A stretch of 32,852 nt of DNA, taken from positions 1-32,852 of the forward strand of contig NZ_JARYGZ010000007.1 of NCBI RefSeq assembly GCF_029906645.1, in the 5' to 3' direction. The notes below the pieces were generated by a model, which saw only the letters and a program-made list of their open reading frames with translations, was not told the DNA's origin and made no database searches. The position numbers and the translations under genes are program-made. This document shows, one piece after another, positions 1-6,110 of the stretch (its first letter is position 1; each line of letters starts with the position of its first letter). The stretch comes from Sphingomonas oryzagri. GTDB taxonomy: Bacteria > Pseudomonadota > Alphaproteobacteria > Sphingomonadales > Sphingomonadaceae.

Positions 1-113
1 ATGCGCCGATGCTCGACACCTTCCCCGGCGTCACGCCCGCCCCTGCCCTCGCCCAGCTCTTGCTGGACGATATGCGTGCCGGCAGCGAATTGGTCCTGCC
101 CGAAACGGCATGA
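1..113 (+). CDS. R: Tail completion protein gpR, C-terminal part (continues from window end)
   Basis: This is the last part of a P2 gpR-like gene whose start lies at 32416. The reading frame enters at base 3 and ends at the TGA at 111-113. Bases 1-55 duplicate 32798-32852, so on the closed circle the gene is about 495 nt (164 aa) and intact. The final residues read LLLDDMRAGSELVLPETA. The stop overlaps the gpS start as ATGA (110-113), the usual translational coupling in this late operon. In P2, gpR is needed to complete the tail. Confidence 0.85.
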   Translation, partial: APMLDTFPGVTPAPALAQLLLDDMRAGSELVLPETA

Positions 114-775
114 GCGACGAGCTGGCGCAGATCGAGAAGCTGGCGAACGCCATGCTGGCGCGCGTCTCGGCCGGGCAGCGCCGCACGCTGCTGCGCAAGA
201 TCGCCCGTACCGTGCAGGGAAGCCAGCGGGAGCGCATCCGCAGCCAGCGCGATCCCGAGGGCGCCCCCTACGTGCCGAGGCGCCCCAAGGCCCCTCCCCG
301 CCCCGGCAATCATGCCCTCAGGTTCCTCTACCCGAAGGGAGCGGCCGAGCCGCGCCTCGTCTTTATGAAGAGCTGGGTTCATCAGGGCGCGCTGGTGACA
401 GGGTTCGACATCGAGGCGAACGCGATCCGCAGTTTCTTCTGGGATCGTATCGCCAAATATCTCCCCGTCCCCGCCGAGGATGACAACGTCGAGGCCGGCC
501 GGCTGCGCCGCAAGGGCGTGATCCGCAAGAAGGCGATGTTCCGCAAGATCAGCTCGGCGCGTTATCTCCGCGCCGGCATCGAGGGCGACGAGGCGTGGGT
601 GGGTTTCAGTGGCCTCGCCTCTGACATCGCTCGCGTCCATCAGGACGGCCTGAAGGACAAGCCGGCGCCGAAGGCCAAGGCCGTTCTCTACCCCCGCCGC
701 CCGCTCCTGGGCTTAACCGCGGCCGATCGCGAGGCGGTGCTCAACATGCTGCTGGAGCATGTGTCGGCCGTCTGA
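110..775 (+). CDS. S: Tail completion / virion morphogenesis protein gpS
   Basis: The 221-residue product matches the phage virion morphogenesis family (P2 gpS). It has an N-terminal helix starting MSDELAQIEKLANAML, then a basic stretch RERIRSQRDPEGAPYVPRRP at residues ~44-63, then the conserved hydrophobic C-terminal half. In P2, gpS acts with gpR in finishing the tail before head-tail joining. The ATG at 110 overlaps the gpR stop. The order R-S at the end of the lysis operon is as in P2. P2 gpS is roughly 150 residues, so this one is longer, mainly through a central insertion. It is the last gene of the rightward head/lysis operon. Confidence 0.85.
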   Translation: MSDELAQIEKLANAMLARVSAGQRRTLLRKIARTVQGSQRERIRSQRDPEGAPYVPRRPKAPPRPGNHALRFLYPKGAAEPRLVFMKSWVHQGALVTGFDIEANAIRSFFWDRIAKYLPVPAEDDNVEAGRLRRKGVIRKKAMFRKISSARYLRAGIEGDEAWVGFSGLASDIARVHQDGLKDKPAPKAKAVLYPRRPLLGLTAADREAVLNMLLEHVSAV

Positions 776-777
776 TG

Positions 778-798
778 CCGGCGACGTTGCCGGATTTT
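778..798 (+). terminator. Probable terminator after gpS
   Basis: A CCGGC/GCCGG stem (778-782 and 789-793, loop GACGTT) is followed by ATTTT directly after the gpS stop. The stem is short but the position at the end of the late operon is right. Confidence 0.45.
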
Positions 799-866
799 CG
801 CGATCCGACAGCCTCCCTGATCTTCGAGACTAAATAGAAGATCAACACTAACAGGGAGGAAATGAC

Positions 867-932
867 ATGCGTATCGACCAGATCATCCATCTGATCATTG
901 CGATCTGCTACATCATCTTGATCTTCATCTGA
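867..932 (+). CDS. 21-residue hydrophobic peptide with strong Shine-Dalgarno
   Basis: An ATG at 867 opens a 21-codon frame ending TGA at 930-932. An excellent ribosome site, AGGGAGGA (852-859/860), lies six to seven bases upstream. The product starts MRIDQIIHL and the rest is almost wholly Ile/Leu/aromatic, enough for one membrane helix. It stands alone between the gpS terminator and the leftward TA operon, and a 10-bp perfect hairpin follows directly. I do not recognise a family. In size and make-up it resembles small membrane peptides, including type I toxins of the Ibs/Tis kind, but no antisense RNA is evident by eye. It could also be a small accessory lysis or membrane factor. The frame is real only if translation is shown; the RBS is the main support. 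Confidence 0.5.
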   Translation: MRIDQIIHLIIAICYIILIFI

Positions 933-1370
933 TCAGGTGAGCTGGGCTGCTTTCGAGCAGCCCAGCACGGCATTGCGTAGCCAGCTTTTCTGCGAGCCGA
1001 TCCCCAGCCCGGCCATGGGCACCGTCGTGCGGGCGCCGGCCCACTCCACCACTGCACGCCGATAGCGGTCGCCCGCGAGGATGACGATAGGCGCGGCGGG
1101 ATCGACCGCGCGCGCGAGCTGCTCGACGACGCGTCGATCCCAAGCCGCGCGATCGGCCGCGCGCATCGTGTTGAGCGTCACATCATAGGGCGCGATCGTC
1201 TCGTCCGGATCGACGAGGCCATGCTCGGCCGACAGGATGAACCACGGCCCGCCCTGCGCCTCCACATAGGCCCGCGCCTTCACGAACCAATCGGAGGTGT
1301 AGAGATCGCGCGCGGGCGCCGGTGTGGTCCCCTTCCCCGCGACGCACTGGACGAGGTGGACGGGCGTCAT
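933..1370 (-). CDS. DUF6884-like protein coupled to a TA pair
   Basis: The 145-residue product has the features I associate with DUF6884: LVQC near the N terminus, PARDLYTSDWFVKARAY at ~19-34, then FILSAEHGLVDPDETIAPYD at ~44-63. Function of the family is not known to me; the fold may be a small nucleotide- or nucleic-acid-binding domain. Its ATG (1368-1370) overlaps the antitoxin stop as ATGA, so it is translated as third gene of the toxin-antitoxin operon. This constant coupling suggests that it modulates, or is co-selected with, the TA pair. The C-terminal codons form one side of the 941-966 hairpin. Family assignment is from memory of the motif. Confidence 0.7.
   Translation of the reverse strand: MTPVHLVQCVAGKGTTPAPARDLYTSDWFVKARAYVEAQGGPWFILSAEHGLVDPDETIAPYDVTLNTMRAADRAAWDRRVVEQLARAVDPAAPIVILAGDRYRRAVVEWAGARTTVPMAGLGIGSQKSWLRNAVLGCSKAAQLT
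941..966. terminator. Perfect 10-bp hairpin between convergent genes
   Basis: GCTGGGCTGC (941-950), loop TTTCGA, GCAGCCCAGC (957-966). It lies just after the small peptide and inside the last codons of the leftward DUF6884 gene. It has no long T run on either strand, so it is a candidate bidirectional terminator or RNA-stability element. Confidence 0.5.
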
Positions 1371-1660
1371 GCCTGGGCGGTGCGCTCGGCCCGCAGGGTG
1401 AACCCGAGGGAGTGAGTGAGCTTGAGCAAGGTATCGAGCGTCGGATTTCCGTCTTTGCCGAGCGCACGATAGAGCGCCTGCCGCTTGATGCCCGTGTCGC
1501 GTTCGACTTGCGTCATGCCGCGCGCCTTCGCGACGATCGCGAGCGCATGTTTGATATAACCGGCGTCGCCCGTCCCAAAGGCATCGGCGATCAGCTCGGC
1601 CTGATCCTCGGGATCGGTCAGAAATTCGGCCGCGTCGAAGCGGGTGAGTTCGATCGTCAT
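1367..1660 (-). CDS. HigA-like XRE antitoxin
   Basis: The 97-residue protein begins MTIELTRFDAAEFL and carries a helix-turn-helix at ~47-75 (ARGMTQVERDTGIKRQALYR), typical of addiction-module antidote proteins paired with HigB/RelE-type killers. The start at 1660 is chosen over an earlier in-frame codon because AGGAGGG lies eight bases upstream. It follows the toxin by 38 bp containing a 9-bp hairpin, and its stop overlaps the next gene. It should neutralise the toxin and repress the operon by binding the dyad upstream of the toxin. Toxin-first order is as in higBA. No damage to the frame is visible. Confidence 0.85.
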   Translation of the reverse strand: MTIELTRFDAAEFLTDPEDQAELIADAFGTGDAGYIKHALAIVAKARGMTQVERDTGIKRQALYRALGKDGNPTLDTLLKLTHSLGFTLRAERTAQA

Positions 1661-1693
1661 GTTACCTGCCCTCCTTGGCATTCGTCGTTACAG

Positions 1694-1716
1694 GCCGCTC
1701 AGGGTATCTGAGCGGC
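1694..1716 (-). promoter_or_regulatory. Intraoperonic hairpin between toxin and antitoxin
   Basis: GCCGCTCAG / CTGAGCGGC, a perfect 9-bp stem with loop GGTAT, overlaps the toxin stop codon (1699-1701). It could attenuate transcription or protect one cistron, and so set the toxin:antitoxin ratio. Confidence 0.5.
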
Positions 1717-1989
1717 GATCTCCTTGGCCTTCGCGATGTCCCGCTCCTGCGATCCCTTGTCGCCCCCGGCGAGCAGGATGATCACCTCCTCGCCGCGCCG
1801 CGTGAAATAGAGCCGGTAACCCGGCCCGAAGGCGATCCGCGCCTCGCTCACCCCATCGCCAACCGATTTGACATCGCCCATCAGGCCGGCTTCCATCCGC
1901 GCAATCCGGATCGCGATCTTCGCCGTGGCCTTCCGATCGCGCAGGCCCCGGAGCCATTTCGCAAAGGTCGATGTCTGCGTCGTTTCCAT
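1699..1989 (-). CDS. RelE/HigB-type addiction module toxin
   Basis: The 96-residue product (METTQTSTFAKWLRGLRD...) belongs to the short RelE/ParE-superfamily killer proteins. It has the basic helix WLRGLRDRKATAKIAIRIAR, the GDVKSVGDGVSEARI strand region, the GYRLYF strand and the C-terminal motif LLAGGDKGSQERDIAKA. Relatives are ribosome-dependent mRNA interferases. I place the start at the ATG of 1987-1989, not at the longer in-frame start at 2028, because a near-perfect sigma-70 promoter (TTGACG, 17 bp, TATAAG) ends eight bases before that ATG. The transcript would be leaderless or nearly so, and no Shine-Dalgarno is visible. Confidence 0.85.
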   Translation of the reverse strand: METTQTSTFAKWLRGLRDRKATAKIAIRIARMEAGLMGDVKSVGDGVSEARIAFGPGYRLYFTRRGEEVIILLAGGDKGSQERDIAKAKEIAAQIP

Positions 1990-1992
1990 GTC

Positions 1993-2037
1993 GTCACTTA
2001 TAAGAGACGGAATGGTGGGCGTCAACATATAAGTGAC
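1993..2037 (-). promoter_or_regulatory. TA operon promoter and antitoxin operator
   Basis: Read on the minus strand: -35 TTGACG (2020-2025), 17-bp spacer, -10 TATAAG (1997-2002). Perfect 10-bp arms GTCACTTATA (1993-2002) and TATAAGTGAC (2028-2037) form a dyad. One arm covers the -10, the other lies just upstream of the -35. This is the expected layout for autorepression by the antitoxin. Confidence 0.75.
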
Positions 2038-2093
2038 AGGCAGGCAAGCATGAAGGGTCAGTTTGCGAAATTGCGCAAGTTAGGGCTGTTTGC

Positions 2094-2135
2094 CCTCCAT
2101 ATCTGTGATAAAGGACATTATCACAGATATGGAGG
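2094..2135 (+). promoter_or_regulatory. 18-bp perfect inverted repeat that includes the ribosome site
   Basis: Arms 2094-2111 and 2118-2135 are perfectly complementary with loop AGGACA. The right arm contains GGAGG, the ribosome site for the ATG at 2140, so in RNA the Shine-Dalgarno would be paired with CCTCC. As DNA it is also a good operator for a dimeric repressor of the recombinase operon. Confidence 0.7.
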
Positions 2136-2139
2136 TGGC

Positions 2140-2439
2140 ATGGCGCAGTCTTACTATCCGCAGCAGAATCGGCTCCCCCGCACGCTGACGGCAGGCCAGT
2201 TGATCGAGCTGCTCAAGAAGGTAGATCCGGCCAAGCCGGTCATCTTCCGGTCCCCGCAATACGGCGCCTTCGGTTCGAACCACGCCTACAGCGTCGAGGA
2301 GGTGCGTGAGCGTTCGTTCCCGGCGCGCTCTGAGCATCATCCAGCGTCCAGCTATATCGACGATGAAACCGGGGTCGAGGTTCAGGTGGAGGCGTGGGTG
2401 CGAGAGTTCCATGCATGGGATGGGATCGAGATCGCGTGA
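2140..2439 (+). CDS. Hypothetical protein, first gene of recombinase operon
   Basis: The 99-residue product starts MAQSYYPQQNRLPRTLTAGQ. A helix, LTAGQLIELLKKVDPAKPVI at ~15-34, is followed by an acidic C-terminal half. It resembles small plasmid/phage proteins in which an LxELLKxxxPDxPV motif precedes a small beta domain, but I cannot name a family. The ATG at 2140 follows GGAGG within the 18-bp hairpin. An in-frame ATG at 2050 would add 30 residues read through the hairpin but has no clear ribosome site. It is the first of four genes with overlapping ends (2140-3999). Confidence 0.65.
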   Translation: MAQSYYPQQNRLPRTLTAGQLIELLKKVDPAKPVIFRSPQYGAFGSNHAYSVEEVRERSFPARSEHHPASSYIDDETGVEVQVEAWVREFHAWDGIEIA

Positions 2440-2726
2440 CCGAGGATATCGACTTCGAAGCCGCGCATGTCATCATCGAGCGCATCGCCAAGATCGCAGA
2501 GATGTTCGCGGGGCAGGCCGGCGTGGGCGGCATGGAGACAGCTGGGTCGCTGATCTCCTATCTCGCCGAGAATCCCCGCGACATCGAGCCATGCTTGCGC
2601 TTCGGTGTTTTCGAGATTCCTACCGACTGGCACATGCATGGCCGGCTGTCATGGCATGGTAAGGACGGGAAGGTGTTCTGGCCGGCCGAGGCCCTGCGCG
2701 CCCGGCAGGCGAAGGCGGCAGCGTGA
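2436..2726 (+). CDS. Hypothetical protein in recombinase operon
   Basis: The 96-residue product starts at GTG 2436, which overlaps the previous stop (GTGA), and ends in the next gene's start (GTGA at 2723-2726). It begins MTEDIDFEAAHVIIERIAKI and has a helical, acidic N-terminal half and a mixed C-terminal half with DWHMHGRLSWHGKDGKVFWP. No family is recognised. The conserved overlap on both sides argues that it is a real gene translated as part of the set ending in the recombinase. Confidence 0.65.
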   Translation: MTEDIDFEAAHVIIERIAKIAEMFAGQAGVGGMETAGSLISYLAENPRDIEPCLRFGVFEIPTDWHMHGRLSWHGKDGKVFWPAEALRARQAKAAA

Positions 2727-3046
2727 GAGCCTGCCCGATCTGCGGGGACATCTTCCGGCGTCAGTCGCGCTTCGATGCACATCTCGCCGAACACGATCGC
2801 TTTGTTCACCGGCGCGAGCTGGCCGGCTTGGCTCCAATCGAAAGCACCGTTCCGCCGATGACACGCGAACATGTGAACACGCTCACTCGCGACGGTCGGG
2901 ACGGTGTGCCGGCCGGTTGGCGCTTGGTGCCGGCCGAAGCGACTATGGAGATGATCATAGAAGGCTGGGACATCCCTTGGTCCGTGCAGGACTTTTGGAA
3001 CCGCATGCTGCGAGTAGCTCCGGCTTTTACCGCTGATCAGCCATGA
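2723..3046 (+). CDS. Small protein with N-terminal C2H2 zinc finger
   Basis: The 107-residue protein opens MRACPICGDIFRRQSRFDAH. It carries a classical C2H2 pattern: Cys4, Cys7, His20, His24 (C-x2-C-x12-H-x3-H), of a kind uncommon in bacteria. The rest contains GWRLVPAEATMEMIIEGWDI at ~66-85, a segment seen in many phage small proteins. It may bind DNA as an accessory or control factor for the recombinase whose ATG overlaps its stop. The codons for residues ~48-53 include partition-like palindrome CATGTGAACACG (2870-2881). Function is otherwise unknown. Confidence 0.7.
   Translation: MRACPICGDIFRRQSRFDAHLAEHDRFVHRRELAGLAPIESTVPPMTREHVNTLTRDGRDGVPAGWRLVPAEATMEMIIEGWDIPWSVQDFWNRMLRVAPAFTADQP
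2870..2881. repeat. Partition-site-like palindrome copy 1
   Basis: CATGTGAACACG fits CRTGTNNACACG. It lies inside the zinc-finger gene, flanked by GCGA/TCGC. Confidence 0.55.
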
Positions 3047-3999
3047 CAGCCCTTTCCGCCCTCCCCTCTCCCACCTTGCCGGCACTGATCGCGGCCGAGC
3101 CTGATCGCGTCCGCACGCGCTTCCTCGAATTCTTCGCGGCCGAGATCCGAAATGCCAACACGCGTCGCGCCTACATGCGCGCTGCCGGCGACTTCCTCGC
3201 CTTCGCCGAACAGCTCGGCGCAACGTCGATCGCCGCGATCGGCGCGATGCACGTCGCCGCCTGGGTGGAGCATCTCAGCCGCGAAGCCTCGGCGCCAACT
3301 GTCAAGCAACGCCTCGCGGGCGTGCGGCACATGCTGGACTATCTGGTGACGGCGGGCGCCCTCCCCTTCAACCCGGCGACATCAGTGCGCGGGCCGCGCC
3401 ACAGCGTGAAGCGCGGCAAGACTCCGGTCCTGATGGCTGAGGAAGCGCGCGAGCTGCTCGACGCGATCGACGTCGCCACCCCAGCCGGCCTGCGCGACCG
3501 CGCGCTGATCGGCGTGATGACCTACGCCTTCGCCCGTATCGGCGCGGTGACGGACATGCTGGTCGAGGATACCTTCGTGCAGGGCCGGCGCCTGTGGCTG
3601 CGCCTCCATGAGAAGGGCGGCAAGATCCACGAAATGCCGTGCCACCATCGCCTCGAGGAATATCTCGTCGCCTACATGGAGGGCTGCGATCTGATCGACA
3701 CGCCCAAGGCTCCCCTCTTTCAGTCAATCGGGCGTGGCACAGGCCGGCTCAGCGGCCACGGCCTCGCCCAGCAGGACGTCCACGCGATGGTGCGACGCCG
3801 GGCGAAGGCGGTGAACATTCGGACGCCGATCGGCAACCACACCTTCCGCGCCACGGGCCTCACGGCCTATCTGAAGAATGGCGGCAAGCTGGAGGCAGCG
3901 CAGGCCATGGCGAACCACAGCTCGCCGCGCACGACGCAACTCTACGATCGCCGCACGGACGAGGTGACGCTCAGCGAGATCGAGCGCGTGCTGATCTGA
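3043..3999 (+). CDS. Tyrosine recombinase (XerC/D-like or phage integrase)
   Basis: The 318-residue protein has an N-terminal core-binding SAM-like domain (~20-110) and a C-terminal catalytic domain. The catalytic set is visible: Arg165 (YAFARIGAV), Lys191 or Lys194 (HEKGGKIHEMP), His266 and Arg269 (HTFRATG), His292 (ANHSS) and Tyr301 (TQLYDRR). It cuts and rejoins DNA through a 3'-phosphotyrosine. Its ATG overlaps the stop of the zinc-finger gene. On a plasmid-maintained element it could resolve multimers; integration into the chromosome cannot be excluded, although I see no recognisable attP beside it. The frame is complete. Confidence 0.9.
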   Translation: MTALSALPSPTLPALIAAEPDRVRTRFLEFFAAEIRNANTRRAYMRAAGDFLAFAEQLGATSIAAIGAMHVAAWVEHLSREASAPTVKQRLAGVRHMLDYLVTAGALPFNPATSVRGPRHSVKRGKTPVLMAEEARELLDAIDVATPAGLRDRALIGVMTYAFARIGAVTDMLVEDTFVQGRRLWLRLHEKGGKIHEMPCHHRLEEYLVAYMEGCDLIDTPKAPLFQSIGRGTGRLSGHGLAQQDVHAMVRRRAKAVNIRTPIGNHTFRATGLTAYLKNGGKLEAAQAMANHSSPRTTQLYDRRTDEVTLSEIERVLI

Positions 4000-4001
4000 A
4001 G

Positions 4002-4331
4002 CTAGAAGCCTATGCGGCGGGCATTCGCTTCGATCTTCGGAACGGCCACAAGGCGGAAGTTGACCTGCGTGTAATGCGCGATCACCCGCGCGATGCGGTT
4101 CTCTTCATCGACGCCCTCAAAGACGATCATTTGATCAGCCAGCCGCACACGGCTCGCGTGGATGGCCGATTGCGCGCCACTTACGATGATGCCGATATCA
4201 TGATCGGCGCCGAGACCAGCCTGGAACTGCTCGATCTCTTCCTTGATGGCCTCGAAGGCCCATTCCGGTAGCGACTTGAAGTTGCTCATATCCAGCGGCG
4301 CGGGAAGTTCGAAGGAAGGAACTTTGAACAT
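4002..4331 (-). CDS. DUF6173-like hypothetical protein
   Basis: The 109-residue product has the pattern EWAFEAIKEEIEQFQAGLGA, then a DHDIGIIVSG strand, DQMIVFEGVDEENR, IAHYTQVNFRLVAVPK at the end. This resembles DUF6173 from memory: a helix followed by strands with a QxSxLL/VxVPK ending. No function is known to me. It converges on the recombinase with a 2-bp gap. No good ribosome site is visible before the ATG at 4331; TTGATC about 40 bases upstream with CATATT is a possible promoter, which would give a very short leader. An internal Met (~4289) is an alternative start. Confidence 0.6.
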   Translation of the reverse strand: MFKVPSFELPAPLDMSNFKSLPEWAFEAIKEEIEQFQAGLGADHDIGIIVSGAQSAIHASRVRLADQMIVFEGVDEENRIARVIAHYTQVNFRLVAVPKIEANARRIGF

Positions 4332-4414
4332 CCGTCGAATATGGGATGTCGCGGCTAACGATCAATACCATCGGTCCGTTTGCCTGCGTTCCGGTCTTGT
4401 TCCATAGTCGCGGA

Positions 4415-4717
4415 ATGGGCAGCAAGCGGTTCGATCGCCTGAGTGACTTCGTGCGACACGAAGCGAACGTCTATGCGGTATGTCGGCGCTGCGACAATTC
4501 GAGCGTGATCGAGGCCGTCCAGCTGCAGCGCTGGTTCCTGTGCCACAACTGGAACGGCGAGGCCGAGGCCATCCCTCGCCGGCTCCGCTGCTCGGCCTGC
4601 GGCGCCAGATCCCCCCGCGTCATTCCGGCGCCGGGCCAGCCAACCGGCCCTTCGCGAGCCTTCTTCCCGCCGAGCGAAGATGCGTGGAAGCAGCTGGTGC
4701 GCCGTCTGCGCGGATAG
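4415..4717 (+). CDS. Small zinc-ribbon protein
   Basis: The 100-residue product begins MGSKRFDRLSDFVRHEANVY and carries two cysteine pairs, CRRC (~24-27) and CSAC (~60-63), that can form a zinc ribbon. Small proteins of this type are common in sphingomonads, but their role is unknown to me. I choose ATG 4415 because this is where similarity to such proteins begins. An in-frame start at 4346 adds 23 residues that overlap the opposite gene's upstream region. CATAGT at 4403-4408 with TTGCCT 18 bp upstream may be a promoter giving a near-leaderless message. It is 84 bp upstream of parA and in the same direction. Confidence 0.6.
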   Translation: MGSKRFDRLSDFVRHEANVYAVCRRCDNSSVIEAVQLQRWFLCHNWNGEAEAIPRRLRCSACGARSPRVIPAPGQPTGPSRAFFPPSEDAWKQLVRRLRG

Positions 4718-4743
4718 GTTTCACACTCTTACACATTGACGGA

Positions 4744-4809
4744 ACATGCGAACGGGCGCACATGGCGACGTGTTCACACGCTCACGTGCAAGGAAGCGGA
4801 CATGCGAAC
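4744..4809. repeat. Partition-site-like cluster upstream of parA
   Basis: The core palindrome CGTGTTCACACG (4769-4780) is flanked by direct repeats ACATGCGAAC at 4744-4753 and 4800-4809, the latter overlapping the parA start. The position matches the centromere-operator of type Ib partition operons. Confidence 0.65.
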
Positions 4810-5491
4810 AATCGCGGTTATCAGCCAGAAGGGCGGTGCGGGTAAGACCACGCTTGCCATCCACCTCGCGGCCGAGGCGGCCAAGGCCGGTCTGTCCGTC
4901 CTGATCCTCGATACAGATCCGCAGGCCACGGCCTCGCAATGGAGCGAGTGGCGTGGCGAAGGAGTAGAGCCGGAAGTGGTCGACTGCGCCTCCCCTCCCC
5001 TGCTCCCGCGCAAGATCGCCCAGGCGGCCGAGCTGGGCGCCGATCTCGTAGTGATCGACACGCCGCCCCACGCGGACGCCATGGCGCGCGCTGCGTGCAG
5101 CCTCGCCGATCTGGTTCTCGTTCCCTGTCGCCCGCAGGCGTTCGATTTGACAGCCGTGGCGACCACAGCCGATCTCATCCGTGCGGCCGGCAAGCCCGCC
5201 TTCCTCGTCTTCATGGGCGGCCCCCAGCGCGCCCCGCTCACCTACAAGGAAGCGACCGAGCTGGTGCAGGGAGACGGCAAGGTGGCGGGCATGGGCCTGC
5301 GGGTTGCACCGGCGATGCTCACCAACCGCGCGATCTTCCACCACAGCACGGCGAGCGGCAAGGTTGCCGGCGAGGCCGAGCCGAACGGCAAGGCGGCAGA
5401 GGAGGTGGCAGATCTGTGGAAGTGGACAGGCGGACAAGTGGGCGTGTCCACACGTAAACGTGCGAGCAAGGCGAAGGGGAAAGCGGCATGA
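4802..5491 (+). CDS. parA: ParA-type partition ATPase
   Basis: The 229-residue protein has the deviant Walker A motif KGGAGKTT (10-17), [11 protein letters not shown] (~37-47) and Walker [10 protein letters not shown] (~84-92). It is a short ParA/ParF without an N-terminal helix-turn-helix, i.e. the type Ib class, which positions plasmid DNA on the nucleoid by ATP-dependent cycling with a small centromere-binding protein. I choose ATG 4802 ([14 protein letters not shown]) because the upstream 22 codons of the longer frame read through the repeat cluster. AAGGA lies a few bases upstream. The gene end contains another palindrome copy (5443-5454). The stop overlaps the next start (ATGA). Confidence 0.93.
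   Translation: MRTIAVISQKGGAGKTTLAIHLAAEAAKAGLSVLILDTDPQATASQWSEWRGEGVEPEVVDCASPPLLPRKIAQAAELGADLVVIDTPPHADAMARAACSLADLVLVPCRPQAFDLTAVATTADLIRAAGKPAFLVFMGGPQRAPLTYKEATELVQGDGKVAGMGLRVAPAMLTNRAIFHHSTASGKVAGEAEPNGKAAEEVADLWKWTGGQVGVSTRKRASKAKGKAA
5443..5454. repeat. Partition-site-like palindrome copy 3
   Basis: CGTGTCCACACG near the 3' end of parA, in codons for GVSTRK. Confidence 0.55.
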
Positions 5492-5763
5492 GCAAATTCG
5501 GCGGGATGCGGGCACAGCGCGAGCGCGCGGCCGAAGTTGCGGCGCCGGTCGCGATCGAGGCCGGGCAGGGGCCTTCAGCCTCTGCCGGCCGAGCTGCGGC
5601 ACGCGCGGGCAAAAAGGCGGTGAGCGGCTATTTCTCACCGGCTGTCAGCAAGGGGCTGAACGTCCTTGCGATCGAGAATGGCGTTACGCTTCAATCCCTG
5701 ATGGGCGAGGCGTTTGATGACCTGATGCGGAAGTACGGCAAGCATCCGTTCGGCGAGCGGTGA
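5488..5763 (+). CDS. Ribbon-helix-helix partition partner (ParB/ParG-like)
   Basis: The 91-residue protein has a flexible basic/Ala-rich N-terminal half (1-45), then a ribbon-helix-helix domain from ~46: [20 protein letters not shown] followed by [20 protein letters not shown]. This pattern is found in small proteins encoded just after parA on many alphaproteobacterial plasmids. It probably binds the CRTGTNNACACG palindromes as a dimer, stimulates ParA ATPase through its N-terminal arm and represses the operon. It is coupled to parA by an ATGA overlap. The role is inferred from fold and position. Confidence 0.85.
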   Translation: MSKFGGMRAQRERAAEVAAPVAIEAGQGPSASAGRAAARAGKKAVSGYFSPAVSKGLNVLAIENGVTLQSLMGEAFDDLMRKYGKHPFGER

Positions 5764-5764
5764 A

Positions 5765-5776
5765 CGTGTCCACACG
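5765..5776. repeat. Partition-site-like palindrome copy 4
   Basis: CGTGTCCACACG starts two bases after the stop of the RHH gene and is followed by GCAACATGCTCGC. A similar tail (CAACATGCTGG) follows the copy at 10616. Confidence 0.6.
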
Positions 5777-5812
5777 GCAACATGCTCGCAAGCGAACAGG
5801 ACGGCAGGGGGC

Positions 5813-6037
5813 GTGACTGATCCAGAGCCATCGTATCGCTTCCACAAAGAGCCGGTGCGCGACGCGAGAGACGCCCTTCGCATGCTCGATGACGTGAACA
5901 GCCTCGTCAATTTCTGCAGCGTCAACATGCTCGACATCGACCGCTATTACCGTGGCAGCGAAGCGATGTGGCGCGTTGCACACTGGATTGCCTCGCTCCC
6001 CGAAGCCAAGGCTCGGCAATCAGCTCGGAGCGAGTGA
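5813..6037 (+). CDS. Hypothetical protein in par region
   Basis: The 74-residue product starts at GTG 5813 after an AGGGGG ribosome site. It begins MTDPEPSYRFHKEPVRDARD and is predicted helical, with LRMLDDVNSLVNFCSVNMLD in the middle and a Lys/Arg-rich end. No family is recognised. It follows the parA-RHH pair by 49 bp containing a partition-like site, and its own last codons overlap the inverted repeat at 6030-6059. It could be a small maintenance protein co-expressed with par. No further support is visible. Confidence 0.55.
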   Translation: MTDPEPSYRFHKEPVRDARDALRMLDDVNSLVNFCSVNMLDIDRYYRGSEAMWRVAHWIASLPEAKARQSARSE

Positions 6038-6059
6038 ACACGGGGACATGTTCACTCGC
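6030..6059. repeat. 11-bp inverted repeat, partition-site variant
   Basis: GCGAGTGAACA (6030-6040) and TGTTCACTCGC (6049-6059) are separated by eight bases. The left arm with the next bases reads CGAGTGAACACG, one base off the par palindrome consensus. Confidence 0.55.
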
Positions 6060-6078
6060 TCCGCATGGCCATCGCTCG

Positions 6079-6110
6079 AAAAGTGAGCTTTGGGGTATCA
6101 GCTCACTTTT
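6079..6110. terminator. Bidirectional terminator at repA 3' end
   Basis: AAAAGTGAGCT (6079-6089) and AGCTCACTTTT (6100-6110) form a perfect 11-bp stem with a 10-base loop and A/T flanks, overlapping the repA stop (6109-6111). It can end both convergent transcripts. Confidence 0.65.
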
